Notes: generated by a model not told the origin, from the sequence alone. 15,211 bases of DNA from UBA6345 sp045577635 (GCA_045577635.1 JAZNIS010000017.1:1-15211), one strand, 5' to 3'. Counted from the stretch's first letter, positions 1 through 6,597 are shown. Made by a program: numbers and translations.

Positions 1-153
1 ACTACTCCCGATGAGCAAAAATCAAATGAATTAAAGAAAGAGGCTCATATTGCGGGAATAACAAGATTTTGGCAAGGCGATAAAACTGCTAAAACACAAG
101 AATATTTTTTTCAAGGTAAAGCAGAAATTATTGAAATATTAAAAATATTATAA
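1..153 (+). CDS. C-terminal fragment of an unidentified protein
   Basis: An open frame enters from the left edge in frame 1 and ends at TAA 151-153, giving 50 residues. The end is lysine-rich and hydrophilic (it includes AHIAGITRFWQGDKTAKTQEYFF and finishes EIIEILKIL). It has no membrane segment and no motif I recognise, so no function is offered. Support for it being real is the continuous frame to the window edge, residue composition like the neighbouring proteins, and a strong hairpin/T-tract terminator about 90 bases downstream on the same strand. The start and most of the gene lie outside the window. Confidence 0.5.
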   Translation, partial: TTPDEQKSNELKKEAHIAGITRFWQGDKTAKTQEYFFQGKAEIIEILKIL

Positions 154-322
154 TTGGCAGTTAGGCATGTGCTTGTCATATACAGGTGTTCTCGCTTCGC
201 TCCGACAGGCAAGCACACTTAAATAACTAAATTAAAGCAGACAAAAAGCGAAGTGTGACAGAATAAATCACATCTTCGCTTTTTCGCTAGTTTTAAATTA
301 TCTAGGTTTAAAACCTATCTTT
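154..322. other. Intergenic patch, GC-richer, with an imperfect hairpin
   Basis: This gap lies between two convergent genes. Around 169-216 the sequence is clearly more GC-rich than the surroundings. A 7-bp inverted repeat (GTGCTTG 169-175 with CAAGCAC 210-216) flanks an interior containing CTCGCTTCGCTCC (191-203). The 195-201 segment CTTCGCT is also complementary to AGCGAAG (247-253), which is one arm of the terminator described separately. A short palindrome, TAGGTTT 303-309 with AAACCTA 311-317, lies just past the NUDIX stop codon. I see no coding potential. It could be a dispersed repeat or the remnant of a small mobile element, but one copy cannot show that. Confidence 0.4.
243..284. terminator. 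Bidirectional intrinsic terminator
   Basis: The arms 243-258 and 268-284 pair as AAAAAGCGAAG with CTTCGCTTTTT, extended by TGTGA/TCACA with a single bulged base, around a loop of about nine bases. The T-runs at both outer ends let it work in both directions. It would serve the + strand gene ending at 153 and the minus-strand NUDIX gene ending at 323. Confidence 0.75.
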
Positions 323-877
323 TTATTTTAATAACAAGTCAAAAATTTTAACCATTAATTGCGAGATAATATCTACTTTGTGAGTTTTTAAAAACTCATT
401 AATATCATTAATATTAATCTTTACAACTTTTATGTTTTCATATTCATCTAAATTTTGCTTGTTATCTAATTTAACATAAGCATAATATAGTTTAATTGTT
501 TCATCTGTAAGACCAGCACTTGTTGTTCCTATTTCAGACATTTCTTCAATACGATAAACAGTTGCACCTGTTTCTTCGTTTAGTTCCCTTTTAGCAGCTT
601 CTATCAAATCTTCGTTAGCATCTACTAACCCTGCTGGAAGTTCGTAAATATAATCGTTAACAGCATATCTAAAATTTTTAATAAATATAATTTCATTAGT
701 TTCTTTAATGTAAGGCAAAACCTTTACTGCATCACAAACAGAAAGGTCGCCTATTTTATTTTCACGGCGAGAACAGAAAAAATAATTATATTCCTTACCG
801 TTTTCCGTTTTATAATTTGCAGCAAACATATTTAAAAATTTATTGTTTGTTTGTTTAACAATTTTTTCTAGTTTCAT
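323..877 (-). CDS. NUDIX hydrolase, ADP-ribose pyrophosphatase type
   Basis: Cytosolic hydrolase predicted to cleave ADP-ribose (or a related nucleoside diphosphate sugar) into AMP and ribose 5-phosphate, removing a reactive metabolite. The 184-residue protein carries a complete Nudix box at residues 83-105: G83, E89, R97-E98, E101-E102 and G104, matching GX5EX7REUXEEXGU. It is preceded by ELPAG (79-83), the context usual in bacterial ADP-ribose pyrophosphatases (NudF/YqkG type), and length also fits that group. The start is set by AAGGAG seven bases upstream of ATG. It appears monocistronic, with its own promoter at 898-926 and a terminator at 243-284. Substrate choice is inferred from family resemblance; other nucleotide sugars cannot be excluded. 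Confidence 0.85.
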   Translation of the reverse strand: MKLEKIVKQTNNKFLNMFAANYKTENGKEYNYFFCSRRENKIGDLSVCDAVKVLPYIKETNEIIFIKNFRYAVNDYIYELPAGLVDANEDLIEAAKRELNEETGATVYRIEEMSEIGTTSAGLTDETIKLYYAYVKLDNKQNLDEYENIKVVKININDINEFLKTHKVDIISQLMVKIFDLLLK

Positions 878-897
878 AATAAACTCCTTACACCCTA

Positions 898-926
898 ATT
901 ATACAAAAATAAATAAAAAGCACCAA
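898..926 (-). promoter_or_regulatory. Promoter for the NUDIX gene, -35 inside a terminator arm
   Basis: On the minus strand a perfect TATAAT (898-903) follows TTGGTG (921-926) with a 17-base spacer. The -35-like hexamer lies in the 3' arm of the terminator of the upstream gene. About 20 bases separate the -10 from the NUDIX start codon. The -10 is strong; the -35 matches consensus only in TTG. Confidence 0.55.
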
Positions 927-940
927 CTTTTTGGTGCTTT
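917..940 (-). terminator. Intrinsic terminator of the 425-residue protein gene
   Basis: A perfect 9-bp stem (917-925 with 932-940, AAAGCACCA/TGGTGCTTT) has a 6-base loop and, on the minus strand, a T-rich tail TTATTTATTTTTG. It begins five bases past the stop codon at 945-947. Confidence 0.85.
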
Positions 941-944
941 ATTT

Positions 945-2222
945 TTATTTGCTTTTTCCGTTTTTTTCTTGGCTATATCTTTCTTTTGCCCTTTCTAAAA
1001 CGGCAAGTTCTGCCTGTTCCATTTCGTAAGCAGAAGGCATATAAATAACAGGTTCATCAACAACGGCTTGTGATGGTAAAACCCTACCACTTAATGTTTT
1101 TCTTGCAACAATTTTAGTGTTTAATGGGTTATGTTCTAAATTATATTTAATGGCTTCTTCTTCATAAATTTCGCTTAATCTTTTAACGGTTTTGTTAGAA
1201 TTTGTTTGAGTTAACCTTTTAGAATTTTTACTTGAAACATAGGTAAATCCATTTTGTGCTAAGAAGTCATTTAAAAACATATTGTTTTCTAAACTTGCCC
1301 TTAACAAACATTTACCCATAACCGATTTATGGTCTATTTTTGTAACAACTTTATCAGGAAACATTGCTTCAAGTTTTTTAAGGTAATATTCAACAGGAAC
1401 TTTATTTTTTGGTAAATCTCTACCCTCATATGAAAATCCCATATAGTTAAAAGCATCAGCAATACTATCTAAACTGCCTTCCGGGAAATACTCTCTTAAA
1501 TGCCTTACTTTTAAATAAATTTCAGGGTGTGTTTCTCTTAAACCTGTTGCATCGGTTTTTCCATTTAAAGCAGTTGAAATTTCTTGTTTTAAATTTGCAA
1601 TATAATTTTCAACTGTAATAATTGATTTTGAAAAAGAATAAGGCGAAATTGCTGCAACATATTCGGCAGGAGCTAAACCAACAACTTGTGCTCTAATTCT
1701 AATATGGTCGTAATCTTTTGTTCCCCTAATAGAATCTATGCAACCACTTCCATCAGCATATTTTGCTAAAATTTCTCTGTCGGTTTGTAATTTGCGGGTG
1801 TATCTACCACTTAACGACATAATGCCATCGTAGGTGTAGTTATAACCTTTTTTGTTTTCCCTTTCAATAAACTTTTTAATGGTTATATAAAACGGGTAAT
1901 TTTTACCATTACTTTCAACCTTTCCACCATTATCAAAATATTCGGCAATTTCAGTTTGAATTCTAACCATAGTAATTTCTTTGTGTTTAACAGGTGGCTC
2001 ATATCCTAATGCTTTTAAAATTTCATCTTTTGTGTAAACTTCTAAACATTCTGGATTAGTAGGGTCGGTTTTTAAAAGTTTCTTTTTTCTACGATTCATA
2101 TTAGAAACATATGCTTTAATATCTTTATCAAAAGGTAAATTTGGGTCGGTTAATTGCCCACCATTTTTAAGATATTCTTTTATTTTTAAATCAATTTTTA
2201 TTAATTGCGGAGTTATTTTCAT
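945..2222 (-). CDS. Uncharacterised 425-residue protein with internal repeats
   Basis: I do not recognise this protein. It is soluble in appearance (no signal peptide, no membrane segments), rich in Lys, Tyr and Asn, with a charged C-terminal helix (about 398-425). The N-terminal part holds a repeat of roughly 70 residues: residues 7-39 and 85-119 align over I..KIKEYLKNGG..PF..IK.YV versus I..EIAEYFDNGG..PF..IKKFI, and each copy is followed by YTKDEILKALGY (63-74) or YTYDGIMSLSGRY (129-141). Two later segments look similar: KVRHLREYFPEGS...FNYMGFSY (239-265) and YYLKKLEAMFP...FLAQNGFTY (279-328). Such small helical repeats with a closing LGY/GFSY suggest a nucleic-acid-binding or scaffold role, but that is inference only. 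AAGGAT precedes the ATG. It is transcribed alone, with its own promoter (2255-2283) and terminator (917-940). Confidence 0.8.
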   Translation of the reverse strand: MKITPQLIKIDLKIKEYLKNGGQLTDPNLPFDKDIKAYVSNMNRRKKKLLKTDPTNPECLEVYTKDEILKALGYEPPVKHKEITMVRIQTEIAEYFDNGGKVESNGKNYPFYITIKKFIERENKKGYNYTYDGIMSLSGRYTRKLQTDREILAKYADGSGCIDSIRGTKDYDHIRIRAQVVGLAPAEYVAAISPYSFSKSIITVENYIANLKQEISTALNGKTDATGLRETHPEIYLKVRHLREYFPEGSLDSIADAFNYMGFSYEGRDLPKNKVPVEYYLKKLEAMFPDKVVTKIDHKSVMGKCLLRASLENNMFLNDFLAQNGFTYVSSKNSKRLTQTNSNKTVKRLSEIYEEEAIKYNLEHNPLNTKIVARKTLSGRVLPSQAVVDEPVIYMPSAYEMEQAELAVLERAKERYSQEKNGKSK

Positions 2223-2254
2223 ATATAAATCCTTATTATTTCAATATTATATAT

Positions 2255-2283
2255 ATTTTAAAATAAATATAACATAATGTCAA
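2255..2283 (-). promoter_or_regulatory. Promoter for the 425-residue protein gene
   Basis: On the minus strand a consensus TTGACA (2278-2283) is followed by a 17-base spacer and TAAAAT (2255-2260). The start codon is at 2222, giving a short untranslated leader of about 25 bases that contains AAGGAT. This is the best -35 box in the window. Confidence 0.7.
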
Positions 2284-2384
2284 TATGGTTAAAATTTAAT
2301 AAGTATTTTCATTTTTATTGCAACAGTTTTTATCTTTCACAGTAAATCTTTTTACATTTGATTAACATCAAAAAAATAAAAAAA

Positions 2385-2414
2385 GTAACAATCCACTCTT
2401 TTTATTATTGTTAC
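2385..2414. repeat. Inverted repeat between divergent promoters
   Basis: GTAACAAT (2385-2392) and ATTGTTAC (2407-2414) form a perfect 8-bp inverted repeat with a 14-base interior. On the minus strand it is followed by a run of T broken by a single A (2371-2384), the form of an intrinsic terminator, yet no minus-strand gene ends here. It may block antisense or leader transcription toward the 425-residue gene, or serve as an operator upstream of the promoter at 2442. Function unknown. Confidence 0.45.
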
Positions 2415-2441
2415 ACTTAACTTTTAGATTATTTAACAGTG

Positions 2442-2470
2442 TTGCACTAATAAAAACAAAGTGATATAAT
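2442..2470 (+). promoter_or_regulatory. Promoter for the HAD-family gene
   Basis: TTGCAC (2442-2447), a 17-base spacer and a perfect TATAAT (2465-2470) lie 28 bases before the ATG at 2499. GTGAT (2461-2465) and ATCAC (2478-2482) form a small inverted repeat across the -10 and likely transcription start, a possible operator. Confidence 0.75.
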
Positions 2471-2498
2471 CTCATTAATCACTTTTAAGGAAACTATT

Positions 2499-3122
2499 AT
2501 GATTTTTGTTTTTGATTTAGATGATACTGTTTGCGAAACAGATAGTTATAGCGAATATTACATTTCAAAGTTTATTAAAGAACACAACTTACCTATTAAC
2601 TTTGTTAAACGAGTTAGCCGATTTGCCGAAGGTAAATTTGATTGGGACGAAGAAACAGCCCTTAAATGGTATAAAACTTATGGCGACCAAATGATGCTTG
2701 AATTTCCGGCAAAACCCGGAGCTATTGAAACTATTAATGCCTTATTTGATAGTGGACACCAAATAATAATTGCAACAGCTAGGGCAACCGATTGGCATAC
2801 TGAACCAGAAAGAATTACTTTGGAATGGTTGAAAAACAACAATGTTAAATATAGTAAAATATATATTGGCAGAGTTGATAAAGAACAAATTTGCACCAAT
2901 GAAAATGCTGATTTTTTTGTTGATGACGATGTTAAAATAACAACCAGAGTTTTAGAACATACGGTAAAAGGGTTAGGAAAATGCAAACCTTTTATTATGA
3001 GCACTGCATATAACCAAACACTACCCGAAACAAGTGGTGTTACAAGGGTTAAAGATTTTAACGAATTTAACTTAAAACTAAAACAATATGGTGTTAACAC
3101 AAAACAAGATTTAACCAAATAA
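2499..3122 (+). CDS. HAD-superfamily phosphatase, 5'(3')-deoxyribonucleotidase-like
   Basis: Predicted cytosolic Mg-dependent phosphatase acting through a phospho-aspartate intermediate. The four HAD motifs are visible: D6-x-D8-x-T10 near the N-terminus (nucleophile and acid/base), T93 in IIIATAR, K128 as the candidate motif III lysine, and acidic DDD at 142-144. Roughly 75 residues between motifs I and II form a small C1-type cap. Length (207 residues) and the ATAR context resemble the NT5C-like nucleotidase group, which dephosphorylates (deoxy)nucleoside monophosphates; the substrate is inferred. AAGGAAA precedes the ATG by five bases. The following MazG-like gene lies 76 bases downstream but is separated by a strong terminator, so the two are adjacent units with a plausible shared theme of nucleotide-pool control rather than a tight operon. 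Confidence 0.75.
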   Translation: MIFVFDLDDTVCETDSYSEYYISKFIKEHNLPINFVKRVSRFAEGKFDWDEETALKWYKTYGDQMMLEFPAKPGAIETINALFDSGHQIIIATARATDWHTEPERITLEWLKNNNVKYSKIYIGRVDKEQICTNENADFFVDDDVKITTRVLEHTVKGLGKCKPFIMSTAYNQTLPETSGVTRVKDFNEFNLKLKQYGVNTKQDLTK

Positions 3123-3147
3123 AAGCAAACCCAAAAGGTTTGCTTTT
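3121..3147 (+). terminator. Intrinsic terminator after the HAD-family gene
   Basis: A perfect 11-bp stem, AAAAGCAAACC (3121-3131) with GGTTTGCTTTT (3137-3147), encloses a 5-base loop and runs into T-rich sequence. It begins inside the TAA stop codon (3120-3122). Confidence 0.85.
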
Positions 3148-3167
3148 TATTTATAGTTTGCTACAAT
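3140..3167 (+). promoter_or_regulatory. Possible promoter for the MazG-like gene
   Basis: TACAAT (3162-3167) is preceded, at a 16-base spacing, by TTGCTT (3140-3145), which lies in the 3' arm of the preceding terminator. The ATG is 31 bases beyond the -10. The -10 is good and the -35 weak; read-through from the HAD gene is the alternative. Confidence 0.4.
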
Positions 3168-3198
3168 AAATTAAAATTATTGTTTTAAGGAGATTAAT

Positions 3199-3525
3199 AT
3201 GCAAGAAAAAGTTAAAAATTTTAATCAAACAAAAAATTGCCACTTAAAACCAATGCCTGTGTCTGCCAGAATTTTAGATATACAAAGCGAACTAGGCGAG
3301 CTAGCAAAAGAACATTTAAAAGCAACTAAATACGGCACTACAGAATTTGAATTAACCGATGATTTTATAATGGAATTTGGTGATGTTATGTATTCGCTAA
3401 TGTCACTAGCAAACGAGGTTGATTTAAATGCAGAAGTTGCATTAAATAAAGTAATTGAAAAATATAAAAACCGAATTAAACAAGGAAATTCAATGGGTTC
3501 GGAAGCAGAAAAAAAGCATAATTAA
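3199..3525 (+). CDS. MazG-like nucleotide pyrophosphohydrolase
   Basis: Small all-helical protein of the MazG/all-alpha NTP pyrophosphatase superfamily, which hydrolyses (d)NTPs to the monophosphate and pyrophosphate and so clears abnormal or excess nucleotides. The Mg-binding signature ExxE...ExxD is present as E31-L-G-E34 and E59-F-G-D62, on two helices separated by a short acidic linker. At 108 residues it is a single-domain form, much shorter than full-length two-domain MazG, and similar in size to MazG-like proteins that act as dimers or tetramers. The substrate cannot be read from sequence. AAGGAG lies upstream of ATG. The stop codon (3523-3525) sits inside the loop of the terminator shared with degV. 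Confidence 0.8.
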   Translation: MQEKVKNFNQTKNCHLKPMPVSARILDIQSELGELAKEHLKATKYGTTEFELTDDFIMEFGDVMYSLMSLANEVDLNAEVALNKVIEKYKNRIKQGNSMGSEAEKKHN

Positions 3526-3538
3526 TATTATGCTTTTT
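3511..3538. terminator. Bidirectional terminator shared by the MazG-like gene and degV
   Basis: A perfect 12-bp stem (3511-3522 with 3527-3538, AAAAAGCATAAT/ATTATGCTTTTT) has a 4-base loop and T-runs on both outer sides. It contains the last codons and stop of the + strand gene and touches the degV stop (3537-3539) from the other direction. Confidence 0.9.
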
Positions 3539-4358
3539 ATTTTTCTTTTTCCACAAAAATATATCCAAATGCATTGGGTCCCCAATGTGCCGCAATAGCT
3601 GGATCAAGATTATCATATTCTATCATAACCTTTTTATATTCTTCCGGAGTTTTTGAAATTAATTCTTCTAAATTTTCTGTTTTATAAGTGTAAGAAGGAA
3701 CTATTGGATAGTTTGTGTCGCAATTGTTTAATGCTTCAATAACAAACTTCATAGCACTTTTTAAACCAAATGCTTTAGCTGCAACACTAACAGTGTTTCG
3801 TAGTTCAATTACAGGTTTTATTCGTAAAATTGTGCCAACTGCCCAACTTGCTTTGCTTAACCTGCCACCTTTATGTAAATAATCCAGAGTTTCAGGAACT
3901 GCTAAAATTTTTATTCTAGGAATAAGATTGTTTATTTTTTCAACCACAAAATCTAATGGTTTATCTAAATATTTGTTTGCTTCATGAACTAAAATTCGCA
4001 TTCCACCAACAGCTAATTTAGAATCAATAACTCTTACTTTATCGTTACCATCAAACAACATTTTTAAAGCATTATTTGTTCCTGAAATACCTGATGAAAT
4101 TGTTATAATAATTACATCATACCCTTCTGCAATTGCTTTATTAACCCTATTTTCAGTATCTTCTAAAGATGGCAGAGATGTTTTTGGAAATATTTTCTCA
4201 TCAATTAATGCAGTGTAAAAAGTATCCATTGATAAATTAACACCATCTAAATATTCCTTATCATCTAATAAAATTTTTAAAGGAAGAATTTCAACATTAT
4301 ACTTTTCTAATTCATCTTGTTTTATACTACTGCCCGAATCAACAAATAATTTAATCAT
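3537..4358 (-). CDS. DegV family fatty-acid-binding protein
   Basis: DegV (FakB-type) proteins bind one fatty acid and present it to the kinase FakA, which makes acyl phosphate for phospholipid synthesis. The 273-residue length is typical. Visible family features are the N-terminal strand ending VDSGSS (6-11; usually DSTSDL in relatives), TSLPS (60-64), SSGISGT (88-94) with the conserved Ser of the carboxylate-binding site, and LDYLHKGGRLS in the second half. The protein is soluble. It is the last gene of the secA block, 32 bases after tsaD, and ends in the shared terminator. The ribosome binding site is poor (ACGGAAA), which suggests coupling or low expression. Its lipid preference is unknown, and no FakA partner is in the window. 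Confidence 0.88.
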   Translation of the reverse strand: MIKLFVDSGSSIKQDELEKYNVEILPLKILLDDKEYLDGVNLSMDTFYTALIDEKIFPKTSLPSLEDTENRVNKAIAEGYDVIIITISSGISGTNNALKMLFDGNDKVRVIDSKLAVGGMRILVHEANKYLDKPLDFVVEKINNLIPRIKILAVPETLDYLHKGGRLSKASWAVGTILRIKPVIELRNTVSVAAKAFGLKSAMKFVIEALNNCDTNYPIVPSYTYKTENLEELISKTPEEYKKVMIEYDNLDPAIAAHWGPNAFGYIFVEKEK

Positions 4359-4390
4359 TTTATTTTTTCCGTTTATTTTTTAACCTTTAT

Positions 4391-5476
4391 CTATTTTTTT
4401 GTAACAACATATTTTAAGTGTAAATTTGGTGTAGATGTTAAACCACTATCAGCCAAACCAGAACCTGAAATTAAACTAAAATATCCTTCGGCTGCAATCA
4501 TGGCTGCATTATCGGTGCAAAGCACCATTGGTGGAAATAAAACGGTTATTCCGTTTTGTTCACCTGCAAGCTTTAATTGCTCTCTTAAATAACTATTTGC
4601 AGCAACACCACCAGCAACAGCTAAAGTTTTAACTTTAGTTTTTTTACATGCTTTTATACTCTTTTCCACCAAAGCACCAACAGCTTCGGCTTGAAATGAT
4701 GCACAAACATCAGCAACATTTGGTTCTTTACCATGTTGTTCTAAATTGTGTAAATAATTAATAACAGCTGTTTTTAAGCCACTATAACTAAAATTAAAAC
4801 TATTTTTTAAGGCATCATGTTTAATAAACTTGATTGTTGGATTTCCTTGTTTTGCCATTTTATCAATAACAGGACCACCTGGATAACCCAAACCTAAAAC
4901 CTTTGCCACCTTATCGTAAGCTTCACCAACAGCATCATCAACGGTTGATCCAATAAGTTCATTGTTAACATAATCGGCAACTTTAACAATTGCAGTGTGT
5001 CCACCACTAACAATTAAAGCATTATAAGGTGGAGCAAGAGTTGGTGTTGCAATATAGTTTGCACTAATGTGCCCCTTAATATGGTTAACTTTAATTAAAG
5101 GCAAATCAAGTGCAAATGCTAAACTTTTAGCATAAGTAACCCCAACCATTAAAGCACCCATAAGACCAGCACCATAGGTTACTGCTATTGCATGAATATC
5201 ATTTAGTGTAACACCTGCTTTTTCCAAAGCTTCGGTTAAAACATTATCAATAGCCATAAGATGGTTTCGGCTAGCAACTTCCGGAACAACACCACCAAAC
5301 CTTTTATGAATATCTATTTGGCTGGCAATTACATTGCTTAAAACTTCCCTGCCATTTTTAACAACAGCAATACTTGTTTCATCGCAACTGCTTTCAATAC
5401 CCAACACTAAAATATCGGTGTTTTTATAGTTTTTTACTAAATTATTAAATTTTTGAATTGCATTTGTTTGATACAT
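4391..5476 (-). CDS. tsaD: tRNA N6-adenosine threonylcarbamoyltransferase TsaD
   Basis: TsaD transfers the threonylcarbamoyl group from threonylcarbamoyl-AMP to A37 of tRNAs that read ANN codons, working with TsaB and TsaE in the cytosol. Diagnostic ASKHA-fold features are present: GIESSCDETS (26-35), the metal-binding HxxxH (H132 and H136 in VNHIKGH), SGGHT (157-161), DDAVGEAYDKV (180-190), and late motifs GGVAANSYLR and CTDNAA. The protein has 361 residues, with about 22 residues before the core strand that usually starts the family. ATG at 5476 is kept because AAAGAGA lies at the right distance; a GTG at V24 lacks a ribosome binding site. It lies 16 bases after prfB and ends in TAG, the only non-TAA stop among the genes here. 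Confidence 0.95.
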   Translation of the reverse strand: MYQTNAIQKFNNLVKNYKNTDILVLGIESSCDETSIAVVKNGREVLSNVIASQIDIHKRFGGVVPEVASRNHLMAIDNVLTEALEKAGVTLNDIHAIAVTYGAGLMGALMVGVTYAKSLAFALDLPLIKVNHIKGHISANYIATPTLAPPYNALIVSGGHTAIVKVADYVNNELIGSTVDDAVGEAYDKVAKVLGLGYPGGPVIDKMAKQGNPTIKFIKHDALKNSFNFSYSGLKTAVINYLHNLEQHGKEPNVADVCASFQAEAVGALVEKSIKACKKTKVKTLAVAGGVAANSYLREQLKLAGEQNGITVLFPPMVLCTDNAAMIAAEGYFSLISGSGLADSGLTSTPNLHLKYVVTKK

Positions 5477-5492
5477 TTTTATCTCTTTTAAA

Positions 5493-6597
5493 TTAACTTT
5501 TTTCCCATTTTAAATATTCAATAATAAGTTCTTGAATATCGCCATTCATAACAGCCTCTAAATTGGTTAGTTTTAAACCTGTTCTAACATCGTTAACCAT
5601 TGTGTAAGGGCAGAAAACATAGCTTCTAATTTGACTACCCCACTCAATTTTTTTACTATCGCCTTTTAGCATTAAGGTTTCTTTTCGGGTTTCTTCTTCC
5701 CTAACAGAAACAAGTTTACTAACAAGCATTTTCATAGCAGTTTCCCTGTTTTGAATTTGGCTTCGTTCGTTTTGACAAGTTACAACTATTCCTGTTGGAA
5801 TATGTGTAATTCTAATTGCACTATCGGTGGTGTTTACATGCTGACCACCAGCACCAGAACTACGGAAAGTATCAACCCTAATTTCATCTGGTTTAATTTC
5901 AACTGAATTATCATCTTCAATTTCAGGCATAACTTCCACACTTGCAAAACTTGTGTGTCTTCTTTTATTAGCATCAAAAGGGCTAATTCTAACCAAACGA
6001 TGAACACCAATTTCACTTTTTAAATAACCGTAAGCATTAAAACCATCTACTAAAAAAGTAACCGATTTTAAACCTGCACCATCACCATCTAAGCTATCAA
6101 TAACTGTTAGTTTAAAATCTTGCGATTTTGCCCACATTGAATACATTCTAAACAACATTTGCACCCAATCACAACTTTCAGTACCACCTGCCCCACTATG
6201 AATTTTAACAATTGCATTGTTGCCATCATATTTTCCGTTAAGCAAGGTTTGAACATATAGATTTTCAACTTTACTTTTTAGCGATGATAGTTGTTTGTTA
6301 ATTTCTAAAACCATTTGCTCATCTGTTTCATCGGTATCAGCTAAACAAAGTTCTAAAAATTCAACTTCACTTGTTAATTGTTCGTACTCTTCAAGTTCGT
6401 TTTGTTTGTGTTTTAATTCTTTATTATAACTAGTACTCACCGTAATATTTGAATAAATTTCGGGTTTGTTTAGTTCGCTTTCTAAAAAAGTTATTCTGTT
6501 TTTTAATTCGGTTAAGTCAAAGACACTGACAGCAAACTGTTAAGCTGTCAGTAATGTTTTTTAATATTTGATATTCTGCTTCAAATTTAATTGCCAT
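5493..6597 (-). CDS. prfB: Peptide chain release factor 2, with programmed +1 frameshift
   Basis: RF2 recognises UGA and UAA stop codons and triggers peptide release. The gene starts at ATG 6597-6595, reads 26 codons, meets in-frame TGA (6519-6517), and continues in the +1 frame at CTT|GAC to the stop at 5493. This gives 367 residues. In that numbering the codon-recognition tripeptide SPF falls at 205-207 and the catalytic GGQ at 250-252, the same positions as in Escherichia coli RF2, which confirms the joint. The N-terminal helix ends SL...CLDL, like SLDL in other bacteria. A GTG at 6440 gives a 315-residue frame that would wrongly be taken as the whole gene. The start overlaps the metallophosphoesterase stop by 11 bases, with AAAGGAAA upstream, so translation is probably coupled. 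Autoregulation is expected: low RF2 slows UGA termination and favours frameshifting. Confidence 0.95.
6516..6522 (-). promoter_or_regulatory. prfB: RF2 programmed frameshift site CTTTGAC
   Basis: On the minus strand codon 26 is CTT (6522-6520), followed by the in-frame stop TGA (6519-6517) and C. This is the classic RF2 slip heptamer, where peptidyl-tRNA slips from CUU to UUU and the next codon read is GAC. The zero-frame product would stop after 26 residues. No AGGGGG-like internal Shine-Dalgarno sequence is visible in the bases upstream of the CTT. Confidence 0.95.
6525..6552 (-). promoter_or_regulatory. Perfect 9-bp stem-loop just upstream of the RF2 shift site
   Basis: On the minus strand ACTGACAGC (6552-6544) and GCTGTCAGT (6533-6525) form a perfect 9-bp stem around a 10-base loop. 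It ends two bases before the CTT codon of the slip site and lies inside the prfB reading frame (codons 16-25). It is more GC-rich than its surroundings, has no T-tract, and so does not look like a terminator. A role in recoding or mRNA regulation is inferred. Confidence 0.6.

Noticed and set aside
2678..3118. Minus-strand open frame of 146 codons inside the HAD-family gene
   Set aside because: It is antisense to a gene with all HAD motifs, has no motif of its own and a composition typical of reversed coding sequence.
5493..6440. A 315-residue release factor starting at GTG 6440 as the complete protein
   Set aside because: It lacks the first 52 residues of RF2. Joining the upstream frame through CTT TGA C gives 367 residues with SPF and GGQ at the standard positions.
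6517..6519. TGA recoded as tryptophan (Mycoplasma-like code)
   Set aside because: TGG is used for Trp in conserved proteins, RF2 is encoded, and the only in-frame TGA is the RF2 frameshift codon; other genes contain none.
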